From Septoria linicola (Eukaryota; Ascomycota; Dothideomycetes; Mycosphaerellales; Mycosphaerellaceae), in NCBI GenBank assembly GCA_024114885.1, contig CP099420.1:1984001-2048000 (forward strand): 64,000 nt of DNA, given 5' to 3'. Under the pieces are notes generated by a model. The model made no database searches and was not told the DNA's origin. It saw only the letters and a list, made by a program, of their open reading frames with translations. The stretch's first letter is position 1; every line of letters starts with the position of its first letter. The translations under genes were made by a program, and so were the position numbers. Shown here one piece after another: positions 33,301-42,672 of the stretch.

Positions 33301-34221
33301 CTGGGGGGCGGGGGGGAAGAACGTCGAAATGGGCGAGAATGAGCAAGCCTTGCAACACGTCCAGTAGCGAGATGGCGTTGTAAGCAGTGACCCCGAGGCA
33401 GGAGTGGGCGGAGTTGAGAGAGAGAGAGGCTCTGCTCGCTGCAGGGCAGATACAGTATCGCTTCAAATGTGCTGGTGAAGTGCTGTGCGAGAAGCACACT
33501 GACACATGCGTGGTCCAGTACGGGCTGTGGTAGCAGGTCGAGGTTCAGACGATGTCGTGGGCAAAGCGTAGCGTGAGTAGCGGCAGGAAGTGTAGGCTCA
33601 AGGTCGAGGTCGAGCAGGTCAGAAGCTATGATGCATGCACGCGGCTCGATATCACAATCCACCGACCGACACCGCCGTTCCTTTCCTTCCACACTCCCCT
33701 CCTTGTAATGACACTGTGAAATATGGAGCAGCAGCCTGTCGTCTTCTGACTGTCCGATGCAAGGAGTGCGCTACGTATACAATGCTACACTTGTCTTTCT
33801 CAGCACGCCGACGATGATGGATCGAAGACGACTTTGATGGTGCCTGCTTCTACCGACAGTAAGCAACGAATCATGCGAGCACATGATCATGATCCTCTTT
33901 CGACCGTCTTTTCGCAATCTGACGGATGGTCATGCGGAGGGGCTGCGATAAGACTAGGCCGCTGTGTGAAACGTATGCCGCTCATACATGCTTTGGAATC
34001 TGGTGGTACCCATTTTGGAGCTCCGAGCTCAGCGCGTATCACGCGTATCATACTCTGGTCGTGAGTTTCCACCGATAGGCCTGACGTGACAAAGCGCCAA
34101 TCTGCCGCCATCTCTCAAACGCCATCGCATACATGTATACTTGAGCCTGATGGCTATCTTAGTGACCACAGTCAACTACAGGAACAACATTCAAGAAGTG
34201 ACGACAAGTCAGCTCTTGGTT
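33301..34221. promoter_or_regulatory. GID7 promoter and leader, plus intergenic DNA
   Basis: The stretch at 33301-33700 is CT-rich on the minus strand, including a short (GA)6 run at about 33418-33430, as expected of a fungal 5' leader. A 151-codon minus-strand frame here lacks a plausible start and motifs. Nothing is seen at 33700-34221. Confidence 0.45.
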
Positions 34222-35531
34222 TCACTCATCTATATGCAGACCCTCTGTTCTATGGACCAGATCCCGTTCCCGCTCGTCCTTGTCCTTGAGCTCAAGTGCA
34301 AAGCTATGGAGATCTATAGGACAATTAGGCAAAGTTCTACCTGCCAACCACACCTTTCGCCTGCCCTCACTAGGGAAATCACCTTGCCAGCTCTCATAGT
34401 CTTTGACTTCCACTTCATGAGTGGCTGCATTCGATGTTCCCTTCGAAGCTAGTAGTCTCCTCTTCAAAAGATCGGATTCCGGCTTTCTTGCCAACCTGCC
34501 TTTGTCGTCCCTCTTGACAAGGCCGTAGCCATTGCCAAACTCCTCGTAGCAGTACACGCAACCACCGCTGAACAACCCCAACATATCTCTACTGTAAAGA
34601 CACGTAATCTCATCCCATGTTCTCGCGTTGGTATTACACCCAAACTCAGCGAGAAACATTGGCACGCAGACATCATTTCGCTGCAAGTTCTCGACCATGT
34701 TCTTCCATCCTGAAATCTGAAAGCTGCTCGGACTGCACCAGCTGTAATTTTGCTGCGCGAAGAAGTCAACCCTCTCGTCCACCGAGCCGGCAGTGAAGTA
34801 TTGCAAAGCAGACATGCGGAGCTCCATGACTTGCGGGTTGGACATTCCAGTTGGTACTCTTCTGCCGCCTCGTACTCGCAAGAAGGCTCTAGCATCGCGC
34901 ACGAAAGCGCGGACGATGGGTGCAAGTCTCGTTCGCTGTCGACTGTTGAGGACATCTCCAGACACCATGAAGCCGAGCACATTCTCGTAGTGAGCCAGTT
35001 GATGCATCAGTCGGAAGTCGTTCTGTAGCATCTCTGCACGATAGAACTCATTCAGGTCAGTATCTTCATTCAAATGGTCATTTGAGATGGACATGCTCCT
35101 TGCAAACCCGCCCACTTCTACAACGACATAGATTCCATTCTCAGCCAGCAACCTGAAAGCCGCATAATGGTCCTTCGTAATATCAAGACACGAAACCAGA
35201 ATAGTATTCATGCCCAACTCCTGCAGCACCTTGACATCCTCGCGCAGCTCATCAAGCTGTTCATCTGCCAAGGCATCCAGAACAGTCGAGTCTCGCCACC
35301 TGGAGTTGCTGACATTCGCGTTTCTCTTCCATTTGAAGTAATTTATGCCTTTGATCAGGAACTACTGAGAAGAAGAGGAGGTCAGAGACATCAGACCAGG
35401 ACAAGGTGAGTACAAAAGAGGGGAACCAAGAAATCGATTACCCGCTCATCATTTCTCCAGAAGTGGTTTCCTTGTGTCCTGATAGGTTCGTATGCTGGTC
35501 TAGGCTGGAGGTAGAAGGCTAGTTCTGACAT
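34222..35531 (-). CDS. GH72-like glucanosyltransferase homologue without signal peptide
   Basis: Two exons: 35531-35442 (30 codons) and 35361-34222, with an 80-bp intron; 409 residues. Family GH72 (Gas/Gel) enzymes elongate cell-wall beta-1,3-glucan outside the plasma membrane, using an N-terminal signal peptide and a GPI anchor. This protein has the catalytic-domain signatures: a FLIKGINY strand at 31-38, LQELGMNTILV near 76, the nucleophile region FLAEFGCN with Glu269, and SGGCVYCYEEFGNGYGLV. The acid/base position, normally the Glu of the GNE motif, is Asp166 (SGDVLN). There is no signal peptide, no Cys-box and no GPI tail; the C-terminus is charged. It is probably cytosolic, with altered or lost activity. 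Every phase fits, so it is unlikely to be a pseudogene. Confidence 0.82.
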
Positions 35532-35973
35532 GCTTGAAGATATATCTGGTGGTTTATGCCTGTATACGGAAGAAGTAGGGAAAGAGAAAGATGTCAACTT
35601 AGCTGCTCACAGATCTGTGCGATGAGTAGAGTGTGCTCTATGAGACCTTCGCCACAGAAGGATGCCCGTTCCAGCGTACTGTCATACTGCCAGCTGCCTA
35701 GAGAGCTGAAAACGACAAGACATGACGGAAGAGCACGGGGTGTTCAAGCTCGACTCGTTCACCTCCACAAAACCCTGGCGAGCCGCAGCCTGTAAGTTAG
35801 CCTTCCCTGCAAGGCTTGCTTTCTCCGCGTTCAAGCTAGGGATATGCTGTTTTGGTCACGATCCGAGGCTATCCTTTCCGAAGACTCGCCCAGCACGACA
35901 CCCTCTCACTTCTCCCAGCATGTAGTCCTGCTACTGATTCTATGCGTGAAGGCATAGCAAGTACACGATTACC
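35532..35973. promoter_or_regulatory. Divergent promoter between the GH72-like and CoA-transferase genes
   Basis: 442 bp between two start codons. No gene or clear binding site seen. Confidence 0.5.
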
Positions 35974-37317
35974 ATGAGTTTCAACAGGAACCCAATCTAC
36001 GTCGACGGCGGAGCCAGTGGGCTGGGGAATACCCCTCCACTCACTGGCTTGCGAGTTCTCGAGTTTGCTGGACTAGCTCCAGGTAGGCAATGCACGTGGT
36101 CAGATATTGGTTGTTCAGACTGCTCACCAGCCTTGTCATGTACAGGTCCTTATGCAGGAATGCTCTGCGCAGACTATGGCGCCCAAGTCCTTCGCATCGA
36201 CCGAGCACACCCCAATGCCCATAGCTCCGACTCTTCGACCTCTGCCCCTCCCACGTCCGACCAGCTCACGCGACGCAAGTCTTCGATCGCTGTCAACACC
36301 AAAACCCCGCAAGGCATTGCTCTGATCAAGGATATGATCAAGTTTGTCGACGTGGTGATTGATCCCTTCCGACCTGGAGTGCTGGAGAAGATGGGACTGG
36401 ATCCAAAAGCAGTCCTTCTACGACTGAATCCTGGTTTGATCGTCGCTCGAATGACAGGCTTTAGACGAGATGGAAAGTACAAAGATATGGCAGGTCACGA
36501 CATCAATTATATTGCAGTGTCTGGTGTGCTCAGCATGTTGGGCCCAGCCAATGGCAAACCATATCCACCTGCGAACATCGTTGGAGATTTTGCAGGTGGA
36601 GGAGCTGTCTGCTTCATGGGCATCCTGCTGGCCTTGTTAGGAAAAGAAAGGACAGGGCAAGGCCAAGTGGTGGAAGCGAACATGGTGGACGGCTCTGCAC
36701 ATTTGGCTTCTATGCCACGGTTCGGGCTCAAGACTCCCATGTGGGATGCTGCCCGGGGAACCAACACGCTCGATGGCGGTGCGCCATATTACACAACCTA
36801 TGAGACAAAAGATGGAGGGTATATGGCAGTGGGGGCACTGGAGCCACAATTCTTCGCTACACTACTCAAGGGATTGCAAATCGACCCAGCGAAGAACCCT
36901 TGGGTGAAGAACCGGCTCGACAAGAAGACTTGGCCCGAGCAGAAGAATACTTACGAGAAGCTATTCAAGCGGAAGACAAGATCGGAATGGGAAGCCATTT
37001 TTGATGGCACGGACGCTTGTGTTACACCAGTGAAGACGCAACAAGAGCTTGAGAAGGAAGGCTTCGACCAGAGGCCGATTGTCGCTCTGAGTGGAACGCC
37101 TGGTCTTGCGATTCACGAGGCCGACTCTGATGGCAGAGATCCTGCGACTGGGCAAGGAATCGGAGTTGAGGACAGTGGGTGGGCGAGCAGTGGTTTATCT
37201 CCAGGAGAAGGTGGCGAGGACCTGCTTGGAAAATGGATGGGCTGGGACCGTGGCAGAGACTACGACATCGTGGACGGAGCCCTTGAGCTCAGGCCGGGAC
37301 TGAAGTCGCGGTTGTGA
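35974..37317 (+). CDS. Class III CoA-transferase / alpha-methylacyl-CoA racemase family protein
   Basis: Two exons: 35974-36082 and 36146-37317; 426 residues after removal of a 63-bp intron (GTAGGC donor, TGTACAG acceptor). The intron is a multiple of three and has no stop, so the unspliced frame (447 codons) is also open, but it would split the conserved LAPGPYAGMLCADYGA motif with a Cys-rich insert; splicing restores it. The CaiB/BaiF family either moves CoA between acids or racemises 2-methylacyl-CoAs, typically in peroxisomes or mitochondria. The motif AGHDINY carries the catalytic Asp used by the racemase branch, and FRPGVLEKMGL and GDFAGGG fit. Racemase is likelier than transferase. The C-terminus (KSRL) is close to, but not exactly, a PTS1 peroxisomal signal. 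Confidence 0.9.
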   Translation: MSFNRNPIYVDGGASGLGNTPPLTGLRVLEFAGLAPGRQCTWSDIGCSDCSPALSCTGPYAGMLCADYGAQVLRIDRAHPNAHSSDSSTSAPPTSDQLTRRKSSIAVNTKTPQGIALIKDMIKFVDVVIDPFRPGVLEKMGLDPKAVLLRLNPGLIVARMTGFRRDGKYKDMAGHDINYIAVSGVLSMLGPANGKPYPPANIVGDFAGGGAVCFMGILLALLGKERTGQGQVVEANMVDGSAHLASMPRFGLKTPMWDAARGTNTLDGGAPYYTTYETKDGGYMAVGALEPQFFATLLKGLQIDPAKNPWVKNRLDKKTWPEQKNTYEKLFKRKTRSEWEAIFDGTDACVTPVKTQQELEKEGFDQRPIVALSGTPGLAIHEADSDGRDPATGQGIGVEDSGWASSGLSPGEGGEDLLGKWMGWDRGRDYDIVDGALELRPGLKSRL

Positions 37318-37451
37318 GATGGCGTCCTGATCCTGCGATAAGCAGCTCTCTTCTCCAGTGCCGCCCGGCAGTTCCCCGACCAAGATTTTACATGACATCG
37401 TGGAGACTCGGCATTGCATTTTGCCTATACACGTAGCTCGAGCTTGCGGAT

Positions 37452-37485
37452 CGTGCTTACTGATCCGTGCTTACTGATCCGTGCT
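37452..37485. repeat. 14-bp tandem repeat, about 2.4 copies
   Basis: The unit CGTGCTTACTGATC occurs at 37452-37465 and 37466-37479 and then starts again (CGTGCT). The copies are identical, so this is a recent slippage or duplication. It lies 135 bp after the CoA-transferase stop. Confidence 0.85.
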
Positions 37486-38328
37486 AGGTAGTAGTACCGA
37501 GAATTATCAGTGAGACAGGCTGTCTGAAGGTTCGACGGCTCGGACTCGGCATGGTTGTTGCGAGAAGCAAGCTCAACGGCAGAGGAGTGTTTCGCAGAGG
37601 ACTCGGAGCAGTGCTTGTGGAGCATGAATTGCGAGCCAACTACAGCCTGGATGCAAGGACGAATGGTCGCTTCGAAGCTCGCGGTATTGCTGCCCAGAGG
37701 CGTTTAGCTTAGTCGTATGTGCCAAGTTGTTGTTTCGAGTACAGCGATCAATGGGCAATGCAGGCTCGTGAAGATCTTTGCACAAGCCAGTCGCAGTGCA
37801 TGAATTGTCGAGCAGTTCGCTTTCCGGACGCAACGAGTTAAACTGCGGGTGCCTGCATTGGGTCATGTACGAGGTAGGGAAGTTGGTGGCTGACGATGTA
37901 GACATCAAGTCGAGTCATGGTTGTTTTTGAGTGTCGTAGAAGCGTTCTACAAATCAACATTGCGGATAGCGGTAACAGCAGAGCGAAAATGCAATTGCGC
38001 TTTACTGCCATGCTTGTGGATTGTTTTGTGGTCACGCAAGTGCGCTGCGTCGTAGTGCGAGTCTCCAAACTAACGAAGAAATTACACTAACTTAATGCTG
38101 TGCCCGTCCGCCACGTTCCTTGAGAAGCCATGGGGATCTGCACGGCGCGAAGCTAATCTCCAATGTCAACTTGTGAAAGTGCATCTGGCTACTCGCGGTC
38201 GTCTTTTGCCAGCCAGCGAGCCTTTCAAATCGTTCGTTCCTTCCTGACGCGTTCCGAAGTCTCTTCACCACACTCGCTTTTCTCGTCAATGTACTAATCA
38301 CGACTTCGATTCAATTTCCATTCTTGGC

Positions 38329-38366
38329 CTATCGACAACCATCATCCGCCGATAGATGCGCTTATC
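38329..38366. promoter_or_regulatory. Three GATA boxes upstream of URC4
   Basis: GATA cores occur at 38329-38333 (minus), 38351-38355 (plus) and 38362-38366 (minus), 54-91 bp before the URC4 start; the last two form an inverted pair (GATAGATGCGCTTATC). Clustered GATA boxes are how AreA/Gln3-type factors control nitrogen-source genes, and uracil catabolism yields nitrogen. GATA cores are common, so this is suggestive only. Confidence 0.4.
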
Positions 38367-38419
38367 GCCGACTGGCGGGGAGCTCCTAGACCGAGCTGCA
38401 CAGCAGGGCCTGTAGCAAG

Positions 38420-40020
38420 ATGGGCCTCTTTAAAAGGCGAGACAGGAGCAACAACAACACCACCAACGGCGAACACAGCTCCGAATCGTACGGACATAGC
38501 AGACGCACCTTCGACATGAAACGTGCCAACAGCAGTCCTCCGCAGAATGCGAGTATATCCGATGTACCATTGCCCAAGGCACCAGATCCGCAAATCGATC
38601 CCGCAGCTTACCTGCGTAGCATCTATGCAGTCCGCGAAAGAAGTAGACTGGTGCTGGAGAAGGCGAAAAGGAATCAGTTGCGCCACTTTAATGTAGACAT
38701 GTCCAAGTTCCCGGATACCGCAGCCTACGTCGTGTCCATCATCAAGGTATGCTGAGGGGTGCCATTCTTCAACCATTGATGGGAGCTGACGCGGACCACA
38801 GCGCGACTTTGATCCCGACTACAGCAAGATCCCTCCGCATGGCAGATGGCAACATTTTGACGTTGGCGGTAGACCAAGAGTCGATCAACTCATGCAGACT
38901 TGGCCCAGCACGGTTGACAATCAGGAACGCACCAGGCGCTTGATCGATCTCTTCCTCGTGTCTGTGTTACTCGATGCTGGCGCTGGTACCAAGTGGCAGT
39001 ACAAGTCGAAAGAGAGCGGCAAGATATACAAGCGCAGTGAAGGACTCGCTGTGGCCAGTCTAGAAATGTTCAAAACAGGTCTCTTCTCCAGCGACGAGTC
39101 TCAACCCTTCCAAGTCGACAGTGGTGGATTGAAGAAGTTGACCGTGGAGAGCATGGCCAAAGGACTACAAGTGACGGCTGACAACCCCATCGATGGACTC
39201 AAAGGCCGGACGAATCTGCTCGTCAGATTGGGCGACTCACTACTCAACCAAGAAATCTTTGGTCTCGAGGCTAGGCCTGGCAACATGCTTGACTATCTTT
39301 TGGCGCACCCTTCAACACATGCCACTTCTATCCCAGTCATACCTCTGCCGACACTCTGGGATACGCTTATGACCGGTCTAGTCGAGATATGGCCAGCTAC
39401 GCGGACACAAATCGACGGAGTGCCGCTTGGCGATGCCTGGCCCTGCGGATCTATGCCATCTCATCCTACACAGCCATGGGAGAGCATTGTGCCATTTCAC
39501 AAGCTGACTCAATGGCTGACCTATTCATTGATGGTGCCAATGCAGAAGCTAGCGCACGTGCACTTTGTAGGCATTGAGCTTATGACTGGCTTGCCGGAGT
39601 ATCGCAATGGTGGTCTCCTGGTCGATACCGGCCTCTTGACATTGAAGGAGGATGATGCGCAAAGAGGTCTCGCACAGTACCAAATGAACGCAACAAGAGA
39701 AGGACAGCCTAATGTGGAGGTGGTACCACTCTTCACAGCGGACGACGATGTCATTGTCGAATGGCGCGCCCTTACCGTCGGCTTTCTCGACGAGTTGCAT
39801 ATTGAGGTCAACACTCTTCTGGGCCTGACGGGCGATGACAAACTAAGTCTAGCACAAGTGCTTGAAGCCGGCACATGGAAGGTGAGTCCACAGTAGATGT
39901 TGGAGCAAGCACACGATGGCTAACCAGAAAGCGCAGGGCGGACGAGAGATTGCCGAGGTGTCGCGACCTAATACCAAAGAGCCCCCGATCATGATCTTAT
40001 CCGACGGCACAGTGTTCTAG
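38420..40020 (+). CDS. URC4: Uracil catabolism protein 4 (DUF1688)
   Basis: Three exons: 38420-38746, 38802-39881 and 39937-40020, both introns 55 bp (GTATGC and GTGAGT donors; CTAACC branch in the second); 496 residues. URC4 is one of the genes of the fungal and bacterial URC pathway of pyrimidine degradation defined in Lachancea kluyveri; its exact reaction is unknown. The N-terminal 55 residues are disordered. The DUF1688 signatures are clear: TWPSTVDNQERTRRLIDLFL, KRSEGLAVASLEMFKTGLFS, KGRTNLLVRLGDSL and a C-terminus ending LSDGTVF. The last exon (28 codons) restores that family ending. No other URC gene is in the window. Convergent with SDHC. Confidence 0.93.
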
Positions 40021-40674
40021 TCTAGCAGTCTGTGGGTTGATTGGAGTCATGACCCTCCCACTTGGGAGGAGGGCGAGTTTGATCCGCGGATCTGGACACG
40101 CAGACAGTCGGCATCAATGGATGGTGCTGCCTCTCGCCGGCGACACGGCAGTAGAAAGGCAGACAGTCTGCTCAATGTTCCCCTTGGCGAGCATCCACTC
40201 AGAGCGCACCCGGCGAGGAATCACAGCACGACCGAAATCAGCTTTTATTCGACAGCGGAAGGTGTAACGTAACGACCTGATTGTAAACGACAGTAACGGC
40301 CGAGGAGACGTAATTGTATGAGCAGCATCGGAAAGTAGTGCAGTTTGGCACAACCATTGCTAGTAACGGCCGACTCGGATTCTTCCACTGTATTCTGAGC
40401 GTTCTCGCGGCGTTCGCTTGTGGCTGCAGCCCAAGAATTGAGAATTGCGACAGCTTAAAAGCATACCCCTAGCATGAGATAGACGACCTCAGAATTCGAA
40501 GAGACGGCCACGCACTTGCAGACACTCAGCTCGACTCCTCCCGTGATTACTCTTTCAATGTGCATGACATGTATTGTGAATGGGTTTCTCAAAAGTCTAC
40601 ACCTGTCTGAATCTCTTGTGAATTGCATTTCATCCTCTCGCTTTATACATTGCCCTCATGACGGTTTATGCCAC
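40021..40674. other. Intergenic, convergent 3' ends of URC4 and SDHC
   Basis: 654 bp. Short frames only. The + strand frame at 40516-41052 is the shadow of SDHC over most of its length. Nothing else seen. Confidence 0.5.
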
Positions 40675-41338
40675 TCAAATGAAAGCCAGCGCCAAAGAGC
40701 TCAGCGTAGTCAGACCCAAGACAAACCATCCCGTCTGCTTAACCTTGCTGTTCGTAATCATGCTCGCGGTATCCCAAACCAAATGCCTCACGCCGTTGAA
40801 GGAGTGGAACAAGAAAGGCCATGCAACAGTAAACTTGGCCGCGACTTGCAGAAGTACGGGCCATGCGGCGAACGAGGCAGCAAGAACTGCAGTCTCAACG
40901 TGCCAGCCGAGGTATGGCGCCACGAGGTACAGCGCTCCGTAGGCATAGAAGACCCCAGAGACTGCGCAGCCGGTGATGCGGTTCAGCGCGGAGAGATACC
41001 AGGTTATTTGCGGGCGGTAGATGGCGAGATGTGGTGCTACGGGGCGGTTTAGTCGTTGTTTGGCGAGGATCTGGTCGCGGGCTTCGACAGGTGAGATGGG
41101 TGCTGCTGCGGCGACCCTGAGAACATTGTTAGTGGGATGAAGCGTATATCAAGCAATGTTGAGCTAGTCGCACCTCTTCTGGCTGGTGTGCAGGCCCATT
41201 GCGACTGCAGCGGGCGCAGCGAGGCGGAGGGCATTGGGCTGGACGGCTACTGCGATGGGGTCAGTCCGGTGTCATCGAATGGATCTTGAGGAACTTACAC
41301 CGCCGCAGCGAGTTTGTCGCGATTCTCTGGGCCAACAT
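40675..41338 (-). CDS. SDHC: Succinate dehydrogenase cytochrome b560 subunit (complex II)
   Basis: Three exons: 41338-41299, 41249-41174 and 41116-40675, with introns of 49 and 57 bp (GTAAGT and GTGCGA donors, CACTAAC branch in the second); 185 residues. SdhC anchors complex II in the inner mitochondrial membrane and shapes the haem and ubiquinone sites. The basic presequence MLAQRIATNSLRR is followed by RPVAPHLAIYRPQITWYLSA at 63-82, LNRITGCAVSG and the haem-ligand region HSFNGVRHLVWD (His143, His150). Three membrane helices are visible. Positions known to mutate in SDHI-resistant fungi (Thr77, Asn84, His150 here) hold the sensitive residues. The family signature phrases sit across three exons, which makes the model firm. 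Confidence 0.96.
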
Positions 41339-42672
41339 GATTGTATTGGAGTCGTACTGTTCTGCTCTGTGGAAGCGCAGATGAGCAGGATGGATGATGT
41401 CTCGATGCACACATGATTAGCACGCGGCCCATTGGCTCGGTGACAATGGCTGTCCTCGGCTGGGAACAACGCGGGCGCAGCCGCAAGATTTTTATCTGAA
41501 TTTCGGCTTCGTGGTCTGCTCTTTTCTCTTCTTCCATTAATCAGGAATCTTACCATCTCCGTCTGGATCTTAGCTGAAGGCGCGGTGAGCACTCACGGTG
41601 TGGCGTTATGCCATGCTATCGGGTGTGCACAGATTTCGAGACCAACTGCCCGTAGCGTTAATCGCTTGCAACGAACTGGATCCTGTGTCTTTGCAAGTTT
41701 CATCTCAGGGCCACAACATTACATATCATTGGAAGCTTCCCATTCACGTACAGCGCTTCCATGGGGAGTGGTGCGGCCGCTGCGGAGGGCGCTCAATGTG
41801 CCACTGCGCAAGGTGAAATTGACACGACCGTGCGAGAGGAATTGGCATGTTCCAATGACATGTCTCTGTATCACAATGCGTAATTCTTCGAACTGAGTGG
41901 CGGGGCTCGTTACCGTACGAATCATCACGATTGCTGTAGACCTTCAGCTGTATATGCATCGAGCACGAAAACATATCTGCTTACGCCCACGAGTCAACGG
42001 AAACCACGTTCATGACGCACGTGTAGATGAGAGCTACTCGCAGGACGCCGAGATTGCTAGGGGCAGAATGAGTAGGAGCGATTATGTTGTTGGTCTGCTT
42101 ACTGCTGTTTCATAGTACGCGATCCTAGATATGCTGTTCTGCGACATCAAAGGGGACCACATCCGCGATTCGAGCTCAATTTCAGGTCAATGCACTTCCC
42201 ATAGTCGCAATTGTGCTCCGGAAAGCTCATAGTAGACCTAAGAGATAGGCGCTCTGGCATCTATATCACAAGCATTAAGTTGTCTTCACAAATTGGCACC
42301 TCGAAGCTGAGACCTCGTAAACCCTATTGCAATTCCATCCTGTTGCCGGCGCAGGCAGACCCTGGTCGAAACTGCCGTTTACCGCGATGTTTCCAAGGAA
42401 GCTCAACTGACAGCTTCTAAATCTGCAAGCCATGTCCGTTCAGCGGTCGTCGGTCTATTGCAAGCTGGTTGTCTTCTCGAGTCGGCAGCACGGGTCGCCC
42501 TCTATTTCGCCAGCTACGCACTCTGGTCTGCGCGGTCTGCGAGGATGCACCATGATCCAACGCGTTGTTGTGGTCCATCATAACTTGACTCGTGACCTTG
42601 TCACACAAAGGATGAAGTCGTTGTCCTGTCCGCATACCTGCTTTCTATCTACATCTACGTTCCTCTGAAAAT
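41339..42672. other. Intergenic region, 1.3 kb
   Basis: It contains the SDHC promoter and the leader of the transcription-factor-like gene. I looked here for a Zn2Cys6 exon that would complete that gene and found no Cys-x2-Cys-x6-Cys pattern. No gene is supported. Confidence 0.5.

Larger units (their letters stand above)
37318..38419. other. Intergenic region, 1.1 kb, upstream of URC4
   Basis: It contains the CoA-transferase 3' end, a short tandem repeat (37452-37485) and the URC4 promoter. The 144-codon minus-strand frame at 38342-38776 is the shadow of URC4. No gene is supported. Confidence 0.5.
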
